The translations under genes were made by a program, and so were the position numbers. Shown piece after piece: positions 56,770 through 64,000 of a stretch of DNA of 64,000 nucleotides. Numbering within the stretch: position 1 is the stretch's first letter; each line of letters starts with the position of its first letter. The notes under the pieces are model-generated. The model made no database searches. It had not been told where the DNA came from and saw only the letters and a program-made list of their open reading frames with translations. Source of the DNA: Viridibacillus arenosi. Lineage in GTDB: Bacteria; Bacillota; Bacilli; Bacillales_A; Planococcaceae. The stretch is from the NCBI RefSeq assembly GCF_001955655.1, contig NZ_MSPW01000006.1, positions 124,001 to 188,000 of the forward strand, given 5' to 3'.

Positions 56770-57430
56770 TGATCTCTTCCCGAATGTACAATGGGACAGA
56801 ATGTGGGAAGCAACGATAGAAACACTGTATATGACAGGTGTTGCTACAATTTTCACTTTTGTCATTGGTTTAGCTTTAGGTATTTTGCTGTTTTTGACGA
56901 GCCCTCAGCAATTATGGGCAAATAAATTAGTAAGTTGGTTAACAGGTTCGATCGTGAATATTTTCCGTTCGATTCCATTCATTATTTTAGTGATTCTATT
57001 AATACCATTTACGAAACTATTATTAGGCTCAATTCGAGGTCCCAATGCCGCATTACCAGCATTAATCATTGGAGCAGCACCGTTTTATGCGCGTATGGTT
57101 TTAATTGCGTTAAAAGAAATTGATAAAGGTGTCATCGAAGCGGCACGTTCAATGGGCGCAAAAACTTCTACGATTATCGGTAAAGTGTTAATCCCAGAGT
57201 CATTACCCGCATTAGTTTCGGGTATTACTGTAACAGCTATCGCACTTGTTGGATACACAGCAATGGCAGGTGTTATTGGGGCAGGTGGACTAGGGACATT
57301 AGCATTCTTAGATGGTTTCCAAAGAAGTCAAAGCGATGTAACTTTCGTTGCAACAATCCTTATTTTAGTAGTGGTATTTGTTATTCAATTCGTCGGAGAT
57401 CTTATTACGACGAAGATTGATAAAAGATAA
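56762..57430 (+). CDS. metP: Methionine ABC transporter permease MetP
   Basis: A 222-residue membrane protein with about five helices and the EAA-type loop (EAARSMGAKTSTIIGKVLIPESLPALVSG in part) that contacts the ATPase. It overlaps the end of metN by 8 bp and is followed by the binding-protein gene. Confidence 0.95.
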   Translation: MLNDLFPNVQWDRMWEATIETLYMTGVATIFTFVIGLALGILLFLTSPQQLWANKLVSWLTGSIVNIFRSIPFIILVILLIPFTKLLLGSIRGPNAALPALIIGAAPFYARMVLIALKEIDKGVIEAARSMGAKTSTIIGKVLIPESLPALVSGITVTAIALVGYTAMAGVIGAGGLGTLAFLDGFQRSQSDVTFVATILILVVVFVIQFVGDLITTKIDKR

Positions 57431-57493
57431 TTTGGGCTTATACGGTATAACCGATCACATATAACTAAACAGTATAAAAGGAGCGTTAAGAAC

Positions 57494-58297
57494 ATGAAGA
57501 AATTTGTAGCAGGAATCCTTACGGGAGTATTAGCCATAAGCTTAGCAGCTTGTGGTAAATCAGAAGAGAAATTAGTAATCGGTGCAGCGAATACACCGCA
57601 TGCTGAAATTTTAGAAAAAGCAGAGCCATTACTTGAAAAAGAAGGTATCAAGCTTGAAATCGAAAGGTATCAAGATTATGTTTTACCGAACAAAGATTTG
57701 GAAAACGGCGATTTAGATGCAAACTACTTCCAGCATATTCCTTACCTAGAACTTCAAAAAAAGAAAAATGGATATGATTTTGTTAATGTTGGTGGAGTGC
57801 ACATCGAGCCAATCGGTATCTATTCTAAAAAATATAAAAAACTCGAAGATCTACCAGAAGGAGCAACAATTCTTCTAAGTAACTCAGTTTCAGACCATGG
57901 TCGTATGTTATCCCTACTTGAAGCAAAAGGACTTATCACGTTAAAAGAAGGCGTAGATAAAACTGCAGCTGAAATTAAGGATATTACTAAGAATCCAAAA
58001 AACTTTAAATTTGATGCAAACACTGCACCCGAAATGCTTGTACAAATGTATAAAAATGACGAAGGTGACGCAGTATTGATCAACTCTAACTTCGCTATTG
58101 ATGCCGGTATAAGCCCAGGGAAAGACGCAATTGCATTAGAAGATAAAGAATCAGAGTACATTAATGTGATTGCTGTTCGTAAAGAAGATGAGAATAACGA
58201 AAAGATTAAAAAATTAGTTAAAGTGCTCCATTCAAAAGAAATGCAAGACTATATATTAAAAGAATGGAACGGGGATATTGTTCCTGTATCTGAATAA
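57494..58297 (+). CDS. metQ: Methionine-binding lipoprotein MetQ
   Basis: A 267-residue NlpA-family lipoprotein. Signal peptide with lipobox LAAC (Cys at residue 20), then the binding domain (KLVIGAANTPHAEILEKAEP, LPNKDLENGDLDANYFQHIP, GVHIEPIGIYSKKYKKLEDL). It captures methionine outside the cell for MetNP. Last gene of the S-box operon. Confidence 0.96.
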   Translation: MKKFVAGILTGVLAISLAACGKSEEKLVIGAANTPHAEILEKAEPLLEKEGIKLEIERYQDYVLPNKDLENGDLDANYFQHIPYLELQKKKNGYDFVNVGGVHIEPIGIYSKKYKKLEDLPEGATILLSNSVSDHGRMLSLLEAKGLITLKEGVDKTAAEIKDITKNPKNFKFDANTAPEMLVQMYKNDEGDAVLINSNFAIDAGISPGKDAIALEDKESEYINVIAVRKEDENNEKIKKLVKVLHSKEMQDYILKEWNGDIVPVSE

Positions 58298-58307
58298 GAA
58301 AGAATTG

Positions 58308-58340
58308 AAACACCCAAGCTGAATAAGCTTGGGTGTTTTT
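58308..58340 (+). terminator. Terminator of metNPQ
   Basis: AAACACCCAAGCT ... AGCTTGGGTGTTT hairpin with T tail. Confidence 0.9.
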
Positions 58341-58553
58341 ATGTATTTATAAGTTAATAACAATATTTAGGTAATTATGCTACGTGAATATTGTAAACCT
58401 TGCAATTAGTTGATTTAACACAACCTAATTATAATAATTTGAAAATACTTAATATTCCGGATTATTGTTGTGCTATTCACTTTAATAAGTGGGTGTGATA
58501 GAGTGTGCATATACTTTTAGAAAAGACATATGTATTTATCAGGAGGACATTTT

Positions 58554-59720
58554 ATGAAGATCAAGTTTGGTTTATTGCCACGAATTATCGTCGCGATTAT
58601 TTTGGCAGCGTTACTAGGTACTATTATGCCGAAAGATGGCGTTCGTATATTTGCAACATTCAATGGTATATTCGGAAATTTCTTAAACTTCGTTGTACCG
58701 TTATTAATCGTCGCATTTATTGCACCGGGAATTGCACAATTAGGTAAAGGGTCTGGAAAACTGTTAGGGTTAGCTACTTTCTTTGCTTACTTTTCTACTT
58801 TAATAGCTGGATTCTTTGCATTCTTTGTTGCTTCAAATGTTTTACCGAATTTAATTTCAACTTCTGGTAGTGAGCAATTTTCTAACCCAGAGAAATTTTT
58901 AGCGAAATCATTTGTAGTAATCGATATGCCACCATTGATGGACGTTATGACGGCTCTATTATTAGCCTTCATCCTAGGGATTGGAATGGCATCTATCAAT
59001 AGTGAATTTATGAAAAAATTCTTTGATGAGTTTAATTTAATTATTGATAAAGTAATTTCGAAAATTATTATTCCGTTATTACCTATTCATATTTTTGGTA
59101 TTTTCTTAAATATGACTTTTGCTGGTCAAGTAGCAAAAATTCTATCAGTTTTTGCATTAGTATTTTTATTAATTATTTTAATGCATTTATGTATCTTGGT
59201 ATTACAATATGTAGTAGCAGGCGCTATTAATAAGAAAAATCCGTTCTATCTTTTGAAAACAATGGCACCTGCATATTTTACAGCTCTTGGAACACAGTCA
59301 TCAGCTGCGACGATTCCGATTACATTAAAGCAAGCACGTAAGACAGGTGCTTCTGATCGAGTAACAGGTTTCACTGTCCCACTATTTGCAACAATTCATT
59401 TATCAGGCAGTACAATTACTTTAACAACATGTTCAATTGCTGTAATGATGTTAAATAATCATGCGTATTCATTAACTGAAATGATACCTTTCATTTTCAT
59501 GTTAGGTATTGTAATGGTTGCAGCACCTGGTGTACCGGGTGGCGCAGTAATGGCAGCGACAGGTATTCTTCAATCAATGTTAGGTTTTGATGAAACTATG
59601 GTGGCGTTAATGATAGCTCTATATCTCGCGCAAGATAGTTTTGGTACAGCTACAAACGTAACAGGTGACGGTGCACTTTCAATGATCGTTGATCGCTTCA
59701 GTAAAAAAGAACAAGCGTAG
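58554..59720 (+). CDS. Dicarboxylate/amino acid:cation symporter (DAACS family)
   Basis: A 388-residue membrane protein with about eight helices and two re-entrant loops. The serine-rich motif GTQSSAATIPITLKQA and the C-terminal AQDSFGTATNVTGDGA are the substrate and cation sites of this family. It probably imports an acidic or neutral amino acid or a dicarboxylate with a cation. The start at 58554 is 6 bases after AGGAGGAC. The neighbour is the glutamate synthase region. Confidence 0.9.
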   Translation: MKIKFGLLPRIIVAIILAALLGTIMPKDGVRIFATFNGIFGNFLNFVVPLLIVAFIAPGIAQLGKGSGKLLGLATFFAYFSTLIAGFFAFFVASNVLPNLISTSGSEQFSNPEKFLAKSFVVIDMPPLMDVMTALLLAFILGIGMASINSEFMKKFFDEFNLIIDKVISKIIIPLLPIHIFGIFLNMTFAGQVAKILSVFALVFLLIILMHLCILVLQYVVAGAINKKNPFYLLKTMAPAYFTALGTQSSAATIPITLKQARKTGASDRVTGFTVPLFATIHLSGSTITLTTCSIAVMMLNNHAYSLTEMIPFIFMLGIVMVAAPGVPGGAVMAATGILQSMLGFDETMVALMIALYLAQDSFGTATNVTGDGALSMIVDRFSKKEQA

Positions 59721-59741
59721 TTAGAAAATAACCATGCACTA

Positions 59742-59776
59742 TAAAAAGGCCTTCCGAATATTTCGGAGGGCTTTTT
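59742..59776. terminator. Terminator between the symporter and gltC
   Basis: AAAAAGGCCTTCCGAA ... TTCGGAGGGCTTTTT hairpin between convergent genes. Confidence 0.9.
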
Positions 59777-59777
59777 A

Positions 59778-60680
59778 TTATTTAAACTGAGTCAATAATG
59801 AGAAGAAGTTATTTACAAAGCTTAAGAAAACTTGTTCAGAAGGAGCTAAATCACGATTAGTAGGTGAAATAATACCGACCGTTCTTGTAAACTCCGGTGA
59901 AACTAGCGGTAACTTTACAGTGCGTCTAGGTGTGGAGTCATAAAAGGCACTTTCAGGTAACAAGCTTATGCCGATTCCAGCAGCTACTAAACCTTTTAAA
60001 GCATCCATATCTTCACCCTCTGAAGTGATTTTAGGTGTGAAGCCAACAGATTTACAAGCTTCAACAGCCACTTTATTGAGAATATAACCTTCGGGGAAAA
60101 GAACAAAATCCTCATTCCGTAAATCAGATAAATGAATGGATTCCTTTTGTGCTAAAGAATGAGTGGCTGGCAATAAGGCTGCAATATTTTCTGTAAATAA
60201 AATCGTCGTATTGATGGCATCGTCTTTTTGTGGAAGTGGACCAAGGAACGCTAGGTTTAGTTCTCTGTTCTTCACTGCATTTATTAAATATCGGTAAGAG
60301 CCTTGGCGCAAGTGGAATGATACATTAGGGTGCTCTTTTTTAAATGCTGAAATAACAGTAGGCAACAAAAAACTCGCTAAGCTCGTAGGAAAGCCGATTT
60401 TGATCGTTCCCTTTTCTGGGTCCAAGTATTCGTCGATTTGCTTTTTGGCAAAATCGATTGCTTGTAAGGCAGCAATGCTATGCTCGAGAAATGTTTTACC
60501 AATTGGCGTCAGTTTGACATTTCGTCCAACTCGCTCAAATAGCTTTGTACCTAGTTCTTCTTCTAAATTAGCTATTTGGCGACTTATCGCAGATTGAGCA
60601 ACGTGTAAGTTTTCAGCAGCTTCAGAAATATGTTCAAGCTCCGCAACCGCAACAAAATAGCGTAATTGGCGTAATTCCAT
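59778..60680 (-). CDS. gltC: GltC, LysR-type regulator of glutamate synthase
   Basis: A 300-residue LysR regulator. N-terminal helix-turn-helix (MELRQLRYFVAVAELEHISE, then AAENLHVAQSAISRQIANLE), and a C-terminal effector domain of two Rossmann-like halves. It is divergent from gltA with a 124-bp shared control region, as in Bacillus subtilis, where GltC activates gltAB when 2-oxoglutarate is high. Confidence 0.92.
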   Translation of the reverse strand: MELRQLRYFVAVAELEHISEAAENLHVAQSAISRQIANLEEELGTKLFERVGRNVKLTPIGKTFLEHSIAALQAIDFAKKQIDEYLDPEKGTIKIGFPTSLASFLLPTVISAFKKEHPNVSFHLRQGSYRYLINAVKNRELNLAFLGPLPQKDDAINTTILFTENIAALLPATHSLAQKESIHLSDLRNEDFVLFPEGYILNKVAVEACKSVGFTPKITSEGEDMDALKGLVAAGIGISLLPESAFYDSTPRRTVKLPLVSPEFTRTVGIISPTNRDLAPSEQVFLSFVNNFFSLLTQFK

Positions 60681-60718
60681 CGTATGTCATCTCCCATTCA
60701 TCTAATTTATAGATTAAT

Positions 60719-60737
60719 AATATATAAATTATATATT
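60719..60737. promoter_or_regulatory. AT-rich dyad between gltC and gltA
   Basis: AATATATAA-A-TTATATATT, perfect 9-bp arms around one base, in the divergent control region. It may be a GltC box, although its simple AT sequence could also arise by chance. Confidence 0.4.
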
Positions 60738-60804
60738 GTTTATATCAATTTGAAAAACTAAAATAAATTTAAGTCACTTTTTAAGTGAAGAGGGAGGGAT
60801 TTAC

Positions 60805-63800
60805 ATGACATTTCATCAACTTCCAACAGCACAGGGATTATACTCCCCACAATTTGAGCATGATGCCTGTGGTATTGGTTTATATGCTCATTTAAAAGGT
60901 AAAGCCACACATGACATCGTAATGAAGGGGTTAGAAATGCTGTGCCGTTTGGATCATCGTGCAGGGCGAGGTAGTGACGGCAAAACGGGTGATGGGGCAG
61001 GATTAATGGTCCGAATTCCGGATGCATTTTTCAGAGCGATTTGTACTGAGTGGACTTTACCTGATCAAGGACGCTACGGTGTCGGGATGTTATTTTTCAC
61101 TCAAGATAATACTGAACGACAAGATATAGAGAATAAGATGAATGCATTGATTGCTGAGGAAGGCCAAGAGTTATTAGGCTGGAGGACAGTACCAATCAAC
61201 ACAGATCCTTTAAGTGACACTGCTAAGGAAACAGCGCCAGTTGTACGCCAAGTGTTTATTAAAGCGGCTAATGTCAGTAATTCCCTCGCCTTCGAGCGTA
61301 AGTTGTATCTAGTTCGTAAGCAAACAGAGCACTGGGCAACAAAAAATGACAAAAAGTTTTATTGTGCAAGTTTTTCGAGCCAAACAATGGTTTTTAAAGG
61401 ATTACTGACACCTCAAGAGGTGGATGAATTTTACATGGATTTGCAAGATGAGCGATTTGCATCGGCATTTTCATTAGTTCATTCACGTTACAGCACGAAT
61501 ACATTCCCAAGCTGGGAACGTGCACATCCGAATCGCTACATTATTCACAATGGTGAAATTAATACATTACGTGGCAATATTAACTGGATGAAAGCACGTG
61601 AACAACAATTTGTTTCAGAAGCATTTGGGGATGATTTAGAAAAGCTTTTACCGATTGTTGACCAAAGTGGTAGTGATTCATCAATGCTTGATAACGCTTT
61701 TGAGTTTTTCGTTTTAGCAGGGCGCACGCCGGCTCATACGGCAATGATGATGATACCGGAACCTTGGACTGAGAATCCGCATATTTCAGAAGAGAAAAAA
61801 GCGTTTTATGCGTACCATAGCTGTTTAATGGAACCTTGGGATGGGCCAACAGCGATTTGCTTTACTGATGGTAAACAAATTGGTGCGATTTTGGATCGTA
61901 ATGGTTTACGACCAGCACGCTATTATGTCACAAAGGACGACTACATCATTTTCTCATCAGAAGTTGGTGTAGTGGATATAGAGGAAGAAAATATTGCTTA
62001 CAAAGAACGTTTAAGCCCGGGGAAAATGTTGCTTGTTGATTTAGAACAAGGACGGATTATTTCAGATGAAGAATTAAAATCAGATATGGCAGGGGAAAAG
62101 CCATACGCACAATGGTTAGAAGAAAACCTTGTGACTGTGAAGACGAAAGAAGATCAACCTGAGGACATGATGGATTTACTATTCCGTCAAAAGGTCAATG
62201 GTTACACTTACGAAGATATTCACAAATATATCGTACCAATGGTAGCTGAGGGGAAAGACCCCCTTGGCTCAATGGGGAATGATACACCGCTAGCGGTATT
62301 ATCAGATCGCCCACAATCATTATTTAATTATTTTAAACAGCTTTTTGCACAAGTGACAAATCCACCAATCGATTCGATTCGTGAGCATATTGTTACGTCT
62401 ACAATGACGGTTTTAGGGGCAGAAGGTGACTTGCTACATCCAACAGAAAAAAATAGCCGTCGAATTTTTTTAGAAACGCCGGTCCTTACGAACAGTCAAC
62501 TACAGCAATTAATAGTAAATGATGATGAAAATTTCAAAAGTGCATTATTGCACCTTGATTTTTCAGAAGAATTAGAAAATGAATTGGCTAGATTAACAAA
62601 AGATGCAGATGAAGCGATTGCAAAAGGTGCTCAACTACTCGTGTTATCAGACCGACTTTTACATGCTGAGACACCGACTATACCAGTACTACTAGCTGCT
62701 AGCTGTTTACATCAATATTTAGTGGAAACGGGAAATCGTACAAAGGTGAGTATTATTGTAGAGTCTGCTGAAGTACGTGAAGTGCATCACTTTGCAACTT
62801 TAATCGGCTACGGTGTAGATGCTATTAATCCGTATTTAGCATTTGCTTCAATTTATCAAGCGATTAAAGATGATCATCTGTCACAAACATATGATGAGGC
62901 TGTTGCCAAATATACAAAAGCTATTGCAGATGGTGTTGTTAAAGTTATGTCTAAGATGGGCATTTCAACTGTTCAGAGTTACCGTGGTGCTCAAGTCTTT
63001 GAAGCGGTAGGTATTAGTAAAGAAGTTATTGCTAAATATTTCACAGGAACAGCTTCACAATTAAGCGGCATTGATTTAGAAACAATCGGTAAAGAGGCAC
63101 TTCGTAAGCATACTGAAGCAGTGAACTCTACTGAGCAAGTGTTGCAATCGGGCAGTGATTTCCAGTGGAGAAGCACGGGTGAGCATCATGCCTTTAATCC
63201 GAAAACGATCCATACATTGCAATGGGCAGCACGTAAAGGGGATATCGGTCTTTACAGACAATATGCTGAAATGGCAAATGAAGAGCGAATTGGTTTCTTG
63301 CGTAATTTATTTGCATTCAAAAAAGCACAACGACGTATTCCTATAGAAGAGGTAGAATCTGTTGCATCAATAGTAAAACGCTTTAAAACAGGTGCCATGT
63401 CATTTGGGTCATTAAGTCAGGAAGCGCATGAAACATTAGCTATTGCGATGAACAGATTGGGCGGTAGAAGTAACAGTGGAGAAGGGGGGGAACACCCTAG
63501 CCGTTATGAGATTGATGCTAATGGAGATAATCGTCGAAGTGCAATTAAACAAATTGCTTCAGGTCGTTTTGGTGTGAAAAGCCATTACTTAGTGAATGCA
63601 GATGAGTTGCAAATTAAAATGGCACAAGGGGCAAAGCCTGGTGAGGGTGGTCAGTTACCTGGCAACAAAGTATACCCATGGGTAGCTGATGTTCGTGGTT
63701 CAACTACAGGTGTTGGATTAATCTCGCCTCCACCACATCATGATATCTACTCTATTGAAGATATGGCTGAGTTGATTCATGATTTGAAAAACGCTAATCG

Positions 63801-64000
63801 TCATGCACGTATTAGTGTGAAACTTGTTTCAAAAGCTGGGGTTGGTACCATTGCCGCTGGTGTTGCGAAAGGTGCAGCTGACGTAATTGTTGTTAGTGGA
63901 TATGACGGTGGTACAGGAGCTTCACCAAAAACGAGCATTAAGCATACCGGATTACCATGGGAGCTTGGTCTTGCGGAGGCGCATCAAACGCTGATGTTAA
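60805..64000 (+). CDS. gltA: Glutamate synthase large subunit, 3'-truncated by window edge
   Basis: First 1065 residues of the NADPH-dependent glutamate synthase large subunit, which makes glutamate from glutamine and 2-oxoglutarate. A short propeptide precedes the nucleophile Cys22 ([16 protein letters not shown]). Glutaminase domain motifs follow ([33 protein letters not shown]), then the central domain and the start of the FMN-binding synthase domain ([40 protein letters not shown]). The reading frame is open to the last base. GGAGGG precedes the ATG. The small subunit and the iron-sulfur ligand region lie outside the window. Confidence 0.97.
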   Translation, partial: MTFHQLPTAQGLYSPQFEHDACGIGLYAHLKGKATHDIVMKGLEMLCRLDHRAGRGSDGKTGDGAGLMVRIPDAFFRAICTEWTLPDQGRYGVGMLFFTQDNTERQDIENKMNALIAEEGQELLGWRTVPINTDPLSDTAKETAPVVRQVFIKAANVSNSLAFERKLYLVRKQTEHWATKNDKKFYCASFSSQTMVFKGLLTPQEVDEFYMDLQDERFASAFSLVHSRYSTNTFPSWERAHPNRYIIHNGEINTLRGNINWMKAREQQFVSEAFGDDLEKLLPIVDQSGSDSSMLDNAFEFFVLAGRTPAHTAMMMIPEPWTENPHISEEKKAFYAYHSCLMEPWDGPTAICFTDGKQIGAILDRNGLRPARYYVTKDDYIIFSSEVGVVDIEEENIAYKERLSPGKMLLVDLEQGRIISDEELKSDMAGEKPYAQWLEENLVTVKTKEDQPEDMMDLLFRQKVNGYTYEDIHKYIVPMVAEGKDPLGSMGNDTPLAVLSDRPQSLFNYFKQLFAQVTNPPIDSIREHIVTSTMTVLGAEGDLLHPTEKNSRRIFLETPVLTNSQLQQLIVNDDENFKSALLHLDFSEELENELARLTKDADEAIAKGAQLLVLSDRLLHAETPTIPVLLAASCLHQYLVETGNRTKVSIIVESAEVREVHHFATLIGYGVDAINPYLAFASIYQAIKDDHLSQTYDEAVAKYTKAIADGVVKVMSKMGISTVQSYRGAQVFEAVGISKEVIAKYFTGTASQLSGIDLETIGKEALRKHTEAVNSTEQVLQSGSDFQWRSTGEHHAFNPKTIHTLQWAARKGDIGLYRQYAEMANEERIGFLRNLFAFKKAQRRIPIEEVESVASIVKRFKTGAMSFGSLSQEAHETLAIAMNRLGGRSNSGEGGEHPSRYEIDANGDNRRSAIKQIASGRFGVKSHYLVNADELQIKMAQGAKPGEGGQLPGNKVYPWVADVRGSTTGVGLISPPPHHDIYSIEDMAELIHDLKNANRHARISVKLVSKAGVGTIAAGVAKGAADVIVVSGYDGGTGASPKTSIKHTGLPWELGLAEAHQTLML

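Overview
The window comes from the chromosome of a low-GC, endospore-forming Bacillota bacterium. It carries a CotF-type spore coat gene, Crh, CggR, CtsR, FadR and S-box signals, and a gene order close to Bacillus. The tmRNA tag (GKQQNNLAFAA) and the general gene content suggest the Lysinibacillus/Solibacillus branch (Planococcaceae), but the genus is an inference.

Region by region. Positions 1-1900 hold the end of whiA, crh, clpP under a CtsR-type operator, and tRNA-Arg(CCG). Positions 2000-6900 hold a TetR/MFS efflux pair, a coat protein and a LemA/TPM pair. Positions 7000-20640 are a long conserved housekeeping block: sigL, a glutaredoxin-like gene, the glycolytic operon cggR-gapA-pgk-tpiA-gpmI-eno, then secG, an esterase, rnr, smpB and ssrA (tmRNA).

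Positions 20638-34019 are an integrated element of about 13.4 kb. It sits in the 3' end of ssrA and is bounded by a 26-bp direct repeat that rebuilds the tmRNA end. Its backbone reads leftward: tyrosine integrase, excisionase-like protein, HUH Rep/helicase, a membrane protein, an FtsK-type coupling ATPase, a small protein and an XRE-type regulator. There is no mating-pore gene, so it looks like a mobilizable (IME-type) element. Its rightward cargo is two adjacent NAD-consuming defence modules: a SIR2-HerA gene pair and a single-gene SIR2-STAND protein. Between backbone and cargo lies a decayed fragment of a second HerA ATPase on the opposite strand.

Positions 34020-48130 are an accessory region. 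It contains the displaced native tmRNA terminator, a frameshifted small gene, a secreted protein, IS-like remnants, a nitroreductase and a DsbA-like oxidoreductase near shared palindromes, small zinc-ribbon genes, two copies of a GC-rich foldback repeat, a broken alpha/beta hydrolase, OsmC and DJ-1 family proteins, an Lrp regulator, an orphan hutH, an FAD oxidase, a 5'-3' exonuclease, a C39-like peptidase, an IS1182-like remnant and a thioredoxin.

Positions 48270-58340 are again conserved: fadNAE beta-oxidation under a FadR-type site, an Spx/ArsC-family gene, gcvH, a Toprim protein, a thioredoxin-like protein, and the metNPQ methionine transporter behind a SAM-I riboswitch. The window ends with a dicarboxylate/amino-acid symporter and the divergent gltC/gltA pair; gltA runs off the right edge.
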